A stretch of DNA of 34,952 nt from Truepera sp. bin119 (lineage in GTDB: Bacteria > Deinococcota > Deinococci > Deinococcales > Trueperaceae). The stretch spans positions 1 to 34,952 of the forward strand of contig MPNL01000034.1 of the NCBI GenBank assembly GCA_002239005.1, written 5' to 3'. Made by a program: the position numbers and the translations under genes. Shown piece by piece: positions 23,561-32,046 of the stretch; positions within the stretch are counted from its first letter, which is position 1; each line of letters starts with the position of its first letter. Under the pieces are notes generated by a model that had not been told where the DNA came from, did no database searches, and worked only from the letters and a program-made list of their open reading frames with translations.

Positions 23561-24555
23561 ATGGACTTGCAGCCGTTTCGTGTCTCAAATGATGCCCTTG
23601 GCGATCCGGTAGAGTTGCGCCAGCGCTTCGCCGATGAAGGGTACCTGTTCCTGCGTAAGTTCTTTGACCGGGACAAACTGTGGCGACTGCGCCTCGAGAT
23701 TCTCGAAGTGATTGAGGCGGGCGGTTGGATCGAGCCACCAGACTTGCGGATGGACGTGTGGACCCAGCCAAGGCGTGTACCGAAGGTGAGCAGGCGTACA
23801 CCGACGTGTACTCCCACGTCCAGAAGCTGCGCTCGATGCACGCTTCCGGACACTGGCCTGAGGTAGTCGATATCGTAGGAGACATCATCGACGGCCCGGT
23901 GATGCCGCACCCGATGAAGATCACGCGGCTCTGGTTTCCCCAGTACACCATCCATACCACGCCGTTCCATCAGGACTTCGTTCAGTTTCAGAGCAACTTG
24001 GAGGTGGTCACGGTGTGGACCCCGCTGGGAGACTGTCCCCTCGAGCTCGGTCCACTCGCGGTGGTCGAAGGTTCGCACCGGGCGGGGGAGGTGATCGACC
24101 ACCACTTCTCTCTCGGTGCCGGTGGCAAAAAAGTGGAGCGGCCCGAGGAGTACGGTACACCCCGTTGCAGCGACTTCGAAGTTGGCGACACCCTCATCTT
24201 CGGCTGCCTGATGGTGCATGGCGTGCTACCCAACCTCACTGTGGATCGGCTGCGCGTGTCGCTGGATAACCGTTACCAGCGCCAGGGACTGCCGGTATCC
24301 GAGCACGTGCTTAATCCCCACGTTTCGGATCTCAGTTGGGAGATGGTCTACGAGGATTGGCCCGACCCCGATGAATTGAAGTACTACTGGAACCGGATCG
24401 GGTTCGACGTGGTCAAACATGACACCAGATTTGACGAGCGGGCGTTTGAAGAGGTGTTGCAGTTGGCGAGTGAAGACGACGAACACGCCATTTTGAGCCT
24501 GAAACGGTTGGTTGCAAACCGTTCGGGCACCGAAGCGGTTGAGAGGGCGCGGTAA
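23561..24555 (+). pseudogene. Phytanoyl-CoA dioxygenase (PhyH) family gene, frameshifted near 23755
   Basis: An Fe(II)/2-oxoglutarate oxygenase of about 330 residues, broken into two frames. The first starts at ATG 23561 (GGAAGG site 10 nt upstream) and reads through DEGYLFLRKFFDRDKLWRLR to GGWIEPPDLRMD. The second resumes with DPAKACTEGEQAYTDVYSHVQ and runs to the end. The iron site looks complete: His-x-Asp in TPFHQDFVQF and the distal His in HGVLPNLT with Arg in RLRVSLDNRYQ. A net loss of one base near 23753-23760 explains the break. It may be a young pseudogene or a sequence error. The substrate is unknown. Confidence 0.85.
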
Positions 24556-24884
24556 AAACTGGTTGAGATCGGCGAGGCGTCCGCTAGCGACTGATCGGCG
24601 GGATCTAGCTCCGGCCTGACACTCTCTGGATCTGCGCCGACCGGCAGCGGTTTGCTATTTGCACCCGAATCGCCCCAGTTTCCTGTAGTGCCTTCCATGA
24701 CACGCCCAAAAAGACTGCACCAGCTACGAGGGTTGTTCGGAAAGCTGCATCTGGCCAGCAGCTATGGTGGTATCGAACCGGGCGCAGATAACAACTACCG
24801 CAGAGCCGGGGGAGAACACCGGCCTGGTCGCGGATCAGGTGAGTCTTGAGGGTAGAGACTAGAGCACTACCCTAGTCCGTCTAT
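24556..24884 (+). other. Convergent gene-free region
   Basis: No gene is recognised between the PhyH-family gene (plus) and the creatininase-family gene (minus). A small inverted repeat, GGGTAG (24850-24855) with CTACCC (24867-24872), is present without a T-run. Confidence 0.5.
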
Positions 24885-25634
24885 CTACGTCCTATCCTCT
24901 GCTTCGGCCCGCTCGAGCCACTCCCCCACCAACTGCTTCAGCTTCCCCTTTACTTGCTCCACGATCTCTCTCCCTCGCTCGATGCTGATCTCATCCACCT
25001 TTCCGTGGTAGCCAGCAAAGCCTTCTGGCGCCTGCCCGCGACCGACGATCTGGGCCGCCTGGCGCCACCAGGGGAGTTCGTAGCGGATGTTTTCGGCCCG
25101 GCTCGGGTCGATGCCGGCCTGTTCAAAAGCTGCCGTAGCGGAGATTTCGAGGGGGCCACCGTGGCCGTGGCCGCCGTGCTCAGAGAAGCCTTCTGGGGGG
25201 ACATCCACCAGCTTCCACCAGTTGACCATCAACAGGCTGACGTCAGGTTCCCGTAGGGAGAGTCGTTCGGTGGCGAGGCGGAGGGTATACTGGTTTTCGC
25301 TATGCCCGTTCACCACCAGGATGCGTCTCGCACCGTTGCGAGCGGTGGCAGTGAGCACCTCAGTCAGGTACTCGAGGAACACACCGGCTGCCACGGAGAA
25401 GGTGCCCCGGTACCTGGAGGTGATTCGAGGGGCAAAGGTGTAGGTGATCGGCGGTAGGGCGAGCGCCCCGAAGTCGCTCGCGACCTGCTCGGCGAAGCCC
25501 ACAGCGAGGGTGGTGTCGGTCCCGAGCGGGGCGTGGGGTCCGTGATACTCGACGCTGCCCAGAGGGAGTACCACGAAGGGGCTCTCGGTTAGCCGGTCGG
25601 TCTCTGCGCCGCCGAGGTGGAGCAGGTTGTGCAT
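24885..25634 (-). CDS. Creatininase-family amidohydrolase 1
   Basis: A 249-residue hydrolase of the creatininase (creatinine amidohydrolase/MftE) family, binuclear metal enzymes that open cyclic amides or cleave peptides. The family start PLGSVEYHGPHAPLGTD (Glu, His and Asp metal ligands) is at about 25-41, VVNGHSENQ near 108-116 and the Glu ligand in HGGHGHGGPLEIS near 160-172. It is the last gene of a minus-strand operon, 17 nt behind the second permease, with a GGAGA site. A second member of the same family lies at the other end of the cluster, and both probably work on the compound imported by the ABC system. Confidence 0.88.
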   Translation of the reverse strand: MHNLLHLGGAETDRLTESPFVVLPLGSVEYHGPHAPLGTDTTLAVGFAEQVASDFGALALPPITYTFAPRITSRYRGTFSVAAGVFLEYLTEVLTATARNGARRILVVNGHSENQYTLRLATERLSLREPDVSLLMVNWWKLVDVPPEGFSEHGGHGHGGPLEISATAAFEQAGIDPSRAENIRYELPWWRQAAQIVGRGQAPEGFAGYHGKVDEISIERGREIVEQVKGKLKQLVGEWLERAEAEDRT

Positions 25635-25651
25635 CGGAACGGGCTCTCCTT

Positions 25652-26527
25652 TCAGCCTTTGGTCCCAGTGAGCACCACGCCCTCGATGATCTGCTTCTGG
25701 AAGATGAAGAATACGATCAGCACCGGGATGATGGCCATGGCGTTGGTGGCCATGATCAGGTTCCAGGCGGTGCCGGCCTCGCCGGAGAAGAGCGCTACCC
25801 CGACGGGAACGGTGCGCATCTCAGCCGATTTGGAGATGATGAGCGGCCACAGGAAGGCGTTCCAGTTGCCGATGAAAGCGAAGATGCCTAAGGCTGCGAG
25901 GGCGGGTCGCACGAGGGGCAAGCCAATATACCAGAATAGCCCAAACTCGTTCATGCCGTCGACGCGAGCCGCGTCGAACAGGTCGCGTGGCAGCGTCTCG
26001 AAGAACTGGCGCATCAGGAACACCCCGAAGGCCGGGATCAGCCCAGGGAACGCAATTCCCCAGTAGGTGTTGATCCAGCCGAATTCCGACGACATCACGA
26101 ACCAGGGGATCACCAGCATCTCGGTGGGTATCATCAGGGTCGAGAGGATCAGCACGAACACGATATTGCGACCGGGAAAGCGCAGCCGGGTCAGGGTGTA
26201 GCCCACCAGCGAGCAGAAGAAGAGCACCGAGGTGGTGGTGGCGACCGCCACGATAAGGCTATTAAGGAACCAGCGTGGGAAGTCGGTATCAAACAGGACC
26301 TCGCGGAAGTTTTCCAGGGTCCAGGTCTTGGGCCAGAAGTTGAAGCCGAAGATCTCGCGAGCGTCCTTGAAGGCGCTCAGTACCATCCACAGGATAGGGA
26401 ACATCATGATGACGATGCCGGCTCCGAGGAGCAGGTAGGCCACGATCACCAGCGGCTGGGTACGAAAGCGGCGGGGACGGTTCCAGGCGGCCCCCACCTC
26501 GGTGCGGGTCTGGGTGGTGACGGTCAT
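25652..26527 (-). CDS. Sugar-type (CUT1) ABC permease, MalG-like
   Basis: An inner-membrane permease of 291 residues and about six helices. The coupling loop DAARVDGMNEFGLFWYIGLPLVRPALAALGIFAFIGNWNAFLWP is the signature of MalG-like carbohydrate permeases. The start codon shares one base with the stop of the preceding permease (TGATG). No ATPase gene is found in the cluster, so a shared MsmK/UgpC-type ATPase elsewhere is likely, as known for many CUT1 systems. Confidence 0.92.
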   Translation of the reverse strand: MTVTTQTRTEVGAAWNRPRRFRTQPLVIVAYLLLGAGIVIMMFPILWMVLSAFKDAREIFGFNFWPKTWTLENFREVLFDTDFPRWFLNSLIVAVATTTSVLFFCSLVGYTLTRLRFPGRNIVFVLILSTLMIPTEMLVIPWFVMSSEFGWINTYWGIAFPGLIPAFGVFLMRQFFETLPRDLFDAARVDGMNEFGLFWYIGLPLVRPALAALGIFAFIGNWNAFLWPLIISKSAEMRTVPVGVALFSGEAGTAWNLIMATNAMAIIPVLIVFFIFQKQIIEGVVLTGTKG

Positions 26528-27492
26528 CAGTATTCCAGCCTCCGCGAGAAGAAGCGCAGTTGGATCAGGGTGATGACCAGGATGATCACGAATAGCAGCA
26601 CCGTCACGGCGGCCGCGTAGCCGAAGCGGAAGCTGAAGAAGGCCTCCTGGTACATGTACAGTGCGATGGTCAGGGTGCTACTAACGGGACCACCCTGGTC
26701 GGTGAAGTTGATGTTGACGACCTGGTCGAACAGCTGCAGCGCGTAGATGGTGGAGATGATCACCAGGAAGGCGATCACCGGGCGCAGGAGCGGCAGGGTG
26801 ATGTGGCGGAAGAGCGCCCAGCCGCCGGCCCCGTCGATCTTGGCCGCCTCGTAGAACATGCTGGGGATGCCCTGCAGGCCGGCGAGGAAGATGATGACCT
26901 GGAAGCCGAGTTGCTGCCAGATAACCACTACCGCTACCGACACGAGCGCCTGGTCGGGGCTGGACAGGAAGGGCTGGGGGTCGATGGTGAGCCAGGTAAT
27001 GCCCCGCTCCTCCCAGAAGATGCTCCACTCGATCAGCATGTTGTTGAAAACGCCGAAGTTGACCGAGTACATCCAGCCCCACACCCACGCCACGGCCACG
27101 GCCGGGGTGACGTAGGGCGCAAAGTAGATGGCACGAAAGAGCCCACGCAACACGGTGACGGCGTTCAGTAGCTGCGCGATGACGAGTCCCAGTATCAGCT
27201 GGACCGGAACGATGATGAGGGTATAGAGCAGCGTGTTAAGGAGTGCACGGTGAAGCTTGGAGTCGGTGAGCAGGTCACGGTAGTAGCCGAGCCCCTGGAA
27301 CTCCCTCTGGGCGGGATCCACGTGCCAGCTGAATAGCGACAGCCAGAGCGACTGGATGGCGGGATAGATGCGCAGCACCAGGTAGAAGGCGAGAGGGATG
27401 AGCAGGAAGGCGTAGGCCCACAGGGCTTCGCGGGAGGCCAACGTCAGCCGCAGACGTCGCCTCGGACGTGGCTGTTCGAGTCTAGGCTGCAT
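26527..27492 (-). CDS. Sugar-type (CUT1) ABC permease, MalF-like
   Basis: A permease of 321 residues with about six helices. A basic N-terminus (PRLEQPRPRRRLR) is followed by REALWAYAFLLIPLAFYLVLRIYPAIQSLWLSLF. The coupling loop is FYEAAKIDGAGGWALFRHITLPLLRPVIAFLVI. The ribosome site is strong (GGAGGGAGG, about 7 nt before the ATG). It follows the binding-protein gene after an 82-nt gap that holds a stable hairpin. Confidence 0.92.
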   Translation of the reverse strand: MQPRLEQPRPRRRLRLTLASREALWAYAFLLIPLAFYLVLRIYPAIQSLWLSLFSWHVDPAQREFQGLGYYRDLLTDSKLHRALLNTLLYTLIIVPVQLILGLVIAQLLNAVTVLRGLFRAIYFAPYVTPAVAVAWVWGWMYSVNFGVFNNMLIEWSIFWEERGITWLTIDPQPFLSSPDQALVSVAVVVIWQQLGFQVIIFLAGLQGIPSMFYEAAKIDGAGGWALFRHITLPLLRPVIAFLVIISTIYALQLFDQVVNINFTDQGGPVSSTLTIALYMYQEAFFSFRFGYAAAVTVLLFVIILVITLIQLRFFSRRLEY

Positions 27493-27515
27493 GCCTTACC
27501 TCCCTCCTTGCGGGT

Positions 27516-27548
27516 CCGGGGTGGTGGGCTCAGGACCCACCACCCCGG
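27516..27548 (-). promoter_or_regulatory. Intercistronic 13-bp hairpin between binding-protein and permease genes
   Basis: A perfect 13-bp GC-rich stem (27516-27528 with 27536-27548) closes a 7-nt loop. No T-run follows on the minus strand. In binding-protein operons such as malE-malF, hairpins at this place protect the upstream message and lower permease expression; the same role is inferred here. Confidence 0.8.
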
Positions 27549-27574
27549 AGAGTGTCGTCGGATGGAACGGCCGA

Positions 27575-28822
27575 CTACTGGCTGAAGGAGTCCAGGATGG
27601 CCTGGTCTTCGGCCGCCGCTTGCATCCAGGAGGCCTCGACATCGCCGCTGTCGAGGAGGACCCGGTTGTAGGCATCTACGATCACGTTGCGCTGAGCCGA
27701 CTCGTCCAAAAAGGGTGTGGCGGTAGCGTAGGCGAGTGAACTGATAAAGGGCCCGAAGATCGGATCGGCCGCAAGTTCGGGGTCGGAGATCAGGGCCTGC
27801 CGGGCAGGCAGTTCACCGACTACTTCGAGCCACAGCTGCATCGCCTCGGGCCGCGTAACGAACTCGAGGAACTTGGCCGAGGCCTCAAGCTTGGCGGGAT
27901 CGTCGAAGGCGTTGGGAGTCAGGGCGTTCATCCAGAACGACCCGAAGTTAGCCCTGACGCCGTTATCGAAGACCGGGACCTCGGTGACGCCCCAGTTGAA
28001 CTCGGCCTCGTTGCGGGTGGAGCCGATAGCGAACGAGCCGTCGAAGATCATGGAGATGTTCTCGAGGACCCGGAAGCCTTCGCGGTAGCCGGAGCCGCCA
28101 GGCACGAAGTTGAGGACTCCGATCTCGTGCTCGGCGATCAGGTCGGTGTAGAAGCGGAAAGCGTCAAGGCCAGCCTCGTTGTTGTAGAGCACCTCGGTCA
28201 GGTCGTCGCTGTAAGGCTGAGTGCCCATCTGCCGGGTGAGAACCTCGCGGATCAGGTGGTGGTCCTGGCCACCGGGACCGAAGCCGATCCGTTCGAAGCG
28301 GGGCCCGCGCTTGACGGTCAGCGCGCTTGCGATCTCGATGAACTCATCCCAGGTCTCGGGCGGGCCATCGAAGCCGGCATCCTGAATCTGATCGAGGTTG
28401 TAGAAGAGTGCCAGGCTGCGGACGGCGGTCGGCAGGCCGTAGAACTGGCCGTTCAGCTTGGCAGCCTGCGCCATCGGCACGAACTCGGCATCGAGCGTGG
28501 CCTCGTCGAAGTACTCCTCGGGCAGCGGCATCACGTAGCCGGAGCGCTCCCAGGTGGGCAGCCAGCCGTAGAACAGCTGGACCACGTCGGCGCCGGTGCC
28601 GGCGGGCAGCGAGGCGGCCACCTGCTGCGGGTAGGCGTCGTACGGGAAGGTCTCCATCCGCACGGTGATGTCGGGATTCTCGGCCTCGAACTGCTCGATG
28701 AGTTGGTCCATGGCATCGACCCGCGCGGCGAACTCGTACTGCCAGTAGACGATTTCGACCTGAGCGAGAGCTAGGCCTCCAAGAAATATCCCGGCGATGA
28801 GGATCGCAACGAATCGTTTCAC
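27575..28822 (-). CDS. Extracellular solute-binding protein, sugar-type ABC importer
   Basis: A 415-residue exported binding protein of the family 1 (MalE/UgpB-like) group. The signal peptide MKRFVAILIAGIFLGGLALA is followed by EIVYWQYEFAARVDAMDQLIEQFEAENPDITV, the usual start. GTGADVVQLFYGWLPTW and AMQLWLEVVGELPARQALI are further family blocks. The start is GTG, overlapping the stop of the lyase gene by 4 nt (GTGA). The ligand cannot be deduced from sequence alone; the neighbouring lyase and hydrolases suggest an amino- or amide-containing compound rather than a plain sugar. Confidence 0.92.
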   Translation of the reverse strand: MKRFVAILIAGIFLGGLALAQVEIVYWQYEFAARVDAMDQLIEQFEAENPDITVRMETFPYDAYPQQVAASLPAGTGADVVQLFYGWLPTWERSGYVMPLPEEYFDEATLDAEFVPMAQAAKLNGQFYGLPTAVRSLALFYNLDQIQDAGFDGPPETWDEFIEIASALTVKRGPRFERIGFGPGGQDHHLIREVLTRQMGTQPYSDDLTEVLYNNEAGLDAFRFYTDLIAEHEIGVLNFVPGGSGYREGFRVLENISMIFDGSFAIGSTRNEAEFNWGVTEVPVFDNGVRANFGSFWMNALTPNAFDDPAKLEASAKFLEFVTRPEAMQLWLEVVGELPARQALISDPELAADPIFGPFISSLAYATATPFLDESAQRNVIVDAYNRVLLDSGDVEASWMQAAAEDQAILDSFSQ

Positions 28823-30279
28823 TCTATCTCCCTTCCGGACGCGGCCAGTCTGGCACGTGCCTCGTGCAACGTGGTTTGGATCTCAGCCAGTCTATCAAGG
28901 GTTCGTTCACGATGGTGCGTCATGCGCTCCAGTTGAGAGCGCATGGCCTCGGGCGCGGGGCCGCCGAAGCCACTGCGACGGGTTACGAATATCCACGGGT
29001 CAAGGGCGTCTCGCAGCACCCTGGCCTCGATCTCGGGGCCGCCGAGGGCGACTAGGTCGTCGCTGGTGGCCTCCTGGAGTTCGCGGTTCTCCTCGCATAG
29101 CTTGAGGACGAGCGCCCCGGCGAGCGCGTGTGCTTCCTGGAAGCTCATCCCGAGGCGGCGGGTCAGCACGTCGGCTAGTTCGGTGGCGATGGTGTCGGTG
29201 CAGCGGGCTAGCTCGGCGAGTCTGCGCCGGTCGAATCGTCCCTCCTGCAGCGCTACTGCTAGGAGTGCCAGCGCCCCGTCGATCTGGATGAAGATGCTGA
29301 CGAGCGCCCCCTGGATGTCGGGGCCGAAGTCGTTGAGGTCGGTGTAGGGGATGTTGTGGTTGGAATAGAGTACCATCTGCGAGCTGCCCAGGGTGCGTGA
29401 CAGCCGGGTCCGGGCGTGCTCGAGCGCGACCGGATTGCGCTTCTGCGGCATGATCGACGAACCCTGCACCAGCGTGTCAGGGAGTTGGAAGCTGCCGTCG
29501 GAGGCCCAGGTGAGGAGGTCGCAGACGAAGCGCGACAGGTTCAGGGCCACGCTCTGCAGGCAGCCCATGAACTCCACCTGCCAGTCGGCCGAGGCGACCG
29601 CATCATAGGTGTTCGGGACGGGCGCATCGAAGCCGAGGAGGCGGGCCGTAAGGTGGCGGTCGAGTTGGTGGCTGCTGCCGGCCAGCGCTGCAGCCCCCTG
29701 CGGACAGGTGTTGAGCCGGGCATAGCTTTCGAGCAGCCGGTCCGTGTCGCGCGCCAGCGCGTTGTCGATGGCGCCCAGATAGTGCGCTACCGTGGTGGGC
29801 TGGCCCGGCTGGTGATGGGTCTGGGCGATGAGGATCGTTTCGAGGTGTGCCCGTGCCTGCTCCTGGAGCGCCTCCCGGAGCTGGCACAGGCGTACGAGGA
29901 TGGAGAGCAGGAGTTCCCGCGAGCGCATCTTGTACACGGTCATGTCGAGGTCGTTGCGGGACAGGCCCAGCCGAAGGAAGCTCACCGGTTCCCTGCCGAG
30001 TTCAGCTTCGAGGCGGTCGTTGAAGGCGAAGTAGAGGTCGGGCACGTCCGGCTGGTACTCCGGCAGGGGCTCGGCGCGCAGGGTCGAGATCGCCGTCAGC
30101 AGGTCGTCGATATCAGCCCCTTGCGCCTTCACTACGGGATCGTCCAGCTCTCGGACTGTCAGCACGTGCGCGGTCATGGCATCAAGAAAGTGCTTCCACA
30201 GGTGTAGCCTGGCAAAGCGGAAGTCGGGGTACAGGACGGTGTCCCGGTAGACTTGGTGGAAGCGCCCCCCGTCGCTCAT
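28819..30279 (-). CDS. Argininosuccinate lyase / fumarase superfamily lyase
   Basis: A 486-residue all-helical lyase of the ASL/aspartase/fumarase superfamily, which cleaves C-N or C-O bonds with release of fumarate. The catalytic loop GSSIMPQKRNPVALEHARTRL is intact, and THHQPGQPTTVAHYL corresponds to the conserved THxQ region. The usual N-terminal WGGRF of argininosuccinate lyase is absent, and the gene sits in a transport and catabolic operon, not with arginine genes. A degradative role on an N-substituted aspartate-like or aminopolycarboxylate compound (as for EDDS lyase in this superfamily) is more likely than arginine synthesis. The start overlaps the amidohydrolase gene by 4 nt. Confidence 0.85.
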   Translation of the reverse strand: MSDGGRFHQVYRDTVLYPDFRFARLHLWKHFLDAMTAHVLTVRELDDPVVKAQGADIDDLLTAISTLRAEPLPEYQPDVPDLYFAFNDRLEAELGREPVSFLRLGLSRNDLDMTVYKMRSRELLLSILVRLCQLREALQEQARAHLETILIAQTHHQPGQPTTVAHYLGAIDNALARDTDRLLESYARLNTCPQGAAALAGSSHQLDRHLTARLLGFDAPVPNTYDAVASADWQVEFMGCLQSVALNLSRFVCDLLTWASDGSFQLPDTLVQGSSIMPQKRNPVALEHARTRLSRTLGSSQMVLYSNHNIPYTDLNDFGPDIQGALVSIFIQIDGALALLAVALQEGRFDRRRLAELARCTDTIATELADVLTRRLGMSFQEAHALAGALVLKLCEENRELQEATSDDLVALGGPEIEARVLRDALDPWIFVTRRSGFGGPAPEAMRSQLERMTHHRERTLDRLAEIQTTLHEARARLAASGREIE

Positions 30280-31202
30280 TCGACCTCGAGTCCGAGGAGC
30301 CGGGCAGCGTTGCCGCCGAAGATAGCGCCGATGTCCTCCTCAGGGAGGTTGAGTTGGTAGCAGATGCGGAGTTGATCCTGGAGGTAGCGTAGTACGAAGC
30401 CTCGCGGGAAGTAGCTCGAGTCCGATCCGAAGAGTATCCGCTCCGAACCGATGGTCTCGTACGCCTTAGCGAATAGGTCCTTGAGCGTAAGGTTGTAGGG
30501 CATCCACTGCACCCACTGGTTTGACCCGGAGCTGTCGACGTAGATGTTTGGCAGGCTCCAGCAGAGCGCTAGCAGGTCCTGCCAGTAGCCCGCTCCGAAG
30601 TGGGGGATCACGAATGGGATCTCCGGGAAGTCGCAGGCCACCTCGTAGAGTGTCAGGGGACTCATCCGCGGGTGGTGGACGATGCCGCCCCCGCGTCCCA
30701 AGAAGCCGAAGTGGATTAGCACCGGCAGTTTCCGCTCGGCGCAGAACTCCCACACCGGCCTAAGCTGCGGATCCTCAAAGGGGTAGTCGGTGCGGGGTGC
30801 GAGCAGCTTGTAGCCCACGAGTCCTAGCTCATCCACCGCCCGCTTCAGTTCGACCTCAGCGCCCGGCTCGAGCTTGTGGTGGGCCAGTCCAGCGAATCTG
30901 TCGGGATAACGGGCGACTAGGCTTGAGAGCAGGTCGTTGTTCCGACCGGTAACGAATACGATACGCCGGAGCCGATGACGCTCGATTTCGGCGGCCCAGC
31001 GAGCCGCGTAGGCGTCGACCTCCTCGTCGGTTCTCGCCATCGGCTCTGGGGGTAAGGTAGCGTGCTCCTTGCGCATTCTCTCCCCTCGGTCACGGGCGTA
31101 GTTTGCAAGAAGCGGGTGGGGCTCGCGGTCGCTCGGATTTGAGTTGAAGGTGACTGGGAAGTGGGCGTGGAAATCGATGACGTTCAGTTCGTGATGGTTC
31201 AT
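30276..31202 (-). CDS. Metal-dependent amidohydrolase (amidohydrolase-2 / TIM-barrel family)
   Basis: A 308-residue TIM-barrel hydrolase or decarboxylase of the amidohydrolase-2 family. The N-terminal strand carries the metal site HxH in IDFHAHFPV (about residues 9-17). VGYKLLAP near 129-136 and LIHFGFLG and VIPHFGAGYW hold further His. The final Asp ligand is in RILFGSDSSYFPRGF near 254-268. The ATG at 31202 has AAGGA upstream. It opens the overlapping block amidohydrolase, lyase, binding protein. The reaction (hydrolysis of a lactone or amide, or decarboxylation) is not decided by sequence. Confidence 0.87.
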   Translation of the reverse strand: MNHHELNVIDFHAHFPVTFNSNPSDREPHPLLANYARDRGERMRKEHATLPPEPMARTDEEVDAYAARWAAEIERHRLRRIVFVTGRNNDLLSSLVARYPDRFAGLAHHKLEPGAEVELKRAVDELGLVGYKLLAPRTDYPFEDPQLRPVWEFCAERKLPVLIHFGFLGRGGGIVHHPRMSPLTLYEVACDFPEIPFVIPHFGAGYWQDLLALCWSLPNIYVDSSGSNQWVQWMPYNLTLKDLFAKAYETIGSERILFGSDSSYFPRGFVLRYLQDQLRICYQLNLPEEDIGAIFGGNAARLLGLEVE

Positions 31203-31464
31203 GGTGCAATCCTTGGGGCTAGTTCAGGGTAACCCGTATGTTCTGTGACAGTATTGACCCGGCAGTTGGCGACCCCAAATGGTGCGGTGGCCCTGCTAGG
31301 GTTTGGGAAACGCCATTCAAAATCTAAACAGGAGGAGTGCACGGCTACTGAAGAAAGTAGCACAAAGGAAGCCGGGCCTGCTACAGCTTGCTGGCGAACT
31401 GTCCAACTACTGTGCGATTCCGCGCCTGGCAAAGGGAGTGAGGGTGCCCTGGAGTCGTGTAGCC
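31203..31464 (-). other. Gap before the amidohydrolase operon, possible promoter
   Basis: A 262-nt stretch without a gene. On the minus strand a weak pair, TTGGGG and AATACT with 17 bp between them (about 31250-31280), lies upstream of the amidohydrolase start. No terminator is evident after the cyclophilin-like gene. Confidence 0.3.
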
Positions 31465-31857
31465 TTAGCTGTCGATGAATTCGATCCTCACCGCGACGCC
31501 GTGGGCGCTCGACTTCAGTGGCTCGACGGCGTCGAGAATACGGCCGATTGGGATACCGGGGCTGGCCATCATGGGTTGTGGCCCGGTCGATGCAGGGGTC
31601 GGTCCGAAGAAGATACAGAAGGCGTTCCCAGGCGGCCAGTAACCGAGTTCGCCCGGATCGAACTCCGCCCGCGCGTCGGGCTCGGCGGGTCGGTGGATCG
31701 CGATCGGGAAGTAGATCTCGTCGCCCCAGCGGTTGCCAGACGCTTCGATCGGAAGCGCCTCCAGGATGGCTCGAGCAGTGGGCGTATCGTTCAGCTCGGC
31801 CCAGTAGGTGTCCTCGCCGACGATGATTCGGATAGTGGAGGATCGTTCTTGAGGCAT
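31465..31857 (-). CDS. Cyclophilin-like fold protein (TM1367/DUF369-type)
   Basis: A 130-residue single-domain protein. The pattern TIRIIVGEDTYWAELNDTPTARAILEALP, then GDEIYFPI, then GELGYWPPGNAFCIFFGPTPAS, then PIGRI matches the cyclophilin-like family typified by TM1367, whose molecular function is not established. The open frame extends about 50 codons further upstream, but those residues do not resemble the family, so the ATG at 31857 is preferred (31872 is the alternative). No clear ribosome site is seen. It lies between the second creatininase gene and the amidohydrolase on the same strand, in a catabolic setting. Confidence 0.75.
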   Translation of the reverse strand: MPQERSSTIRIIVGEDTYWAELNDTPTARAILEALPIEASGNRWGDEIYFPIAIHRPAEPDARAEFDPGELGYWPPGNAFCIFFGPTPASTGPQPMMASPGIPIGRILDAVEPLKSSAHGVAVRIEFIDS

Positions 31858-32046
31858 GGAATCGAGCCACATTGTTGCAGTCGGCAGCGCAGGAGGGCAA
31901 GAGTGAGACTTGTCCGAGCTAATTGCGGGCGGCTCTCTGTAGAGGTGTCTTCGAGCCCGCTGCGGAGTTTCTCGACTATCGGCTCTGGCGTGGACACTTG
32001 CTGCCATGCTTGGCGAGCACTCTAGTGGTGGCCGGGGTTGTCATCG

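Noticed and set aside
28819-30279. Calling the ASL-family gene argH
   Set aside because: Superfamily motifs are present but the N-terminal WGGRF signature and arginine-gene neighbours are absent; the context is catabolic.
31199-31900. Minus-strand open frame overlapping the cyclophilin-like gene
   Set aside because: It is the alternate frame of the cyclophilin-like gene and extends into non-coding DNA; it shows no family features.
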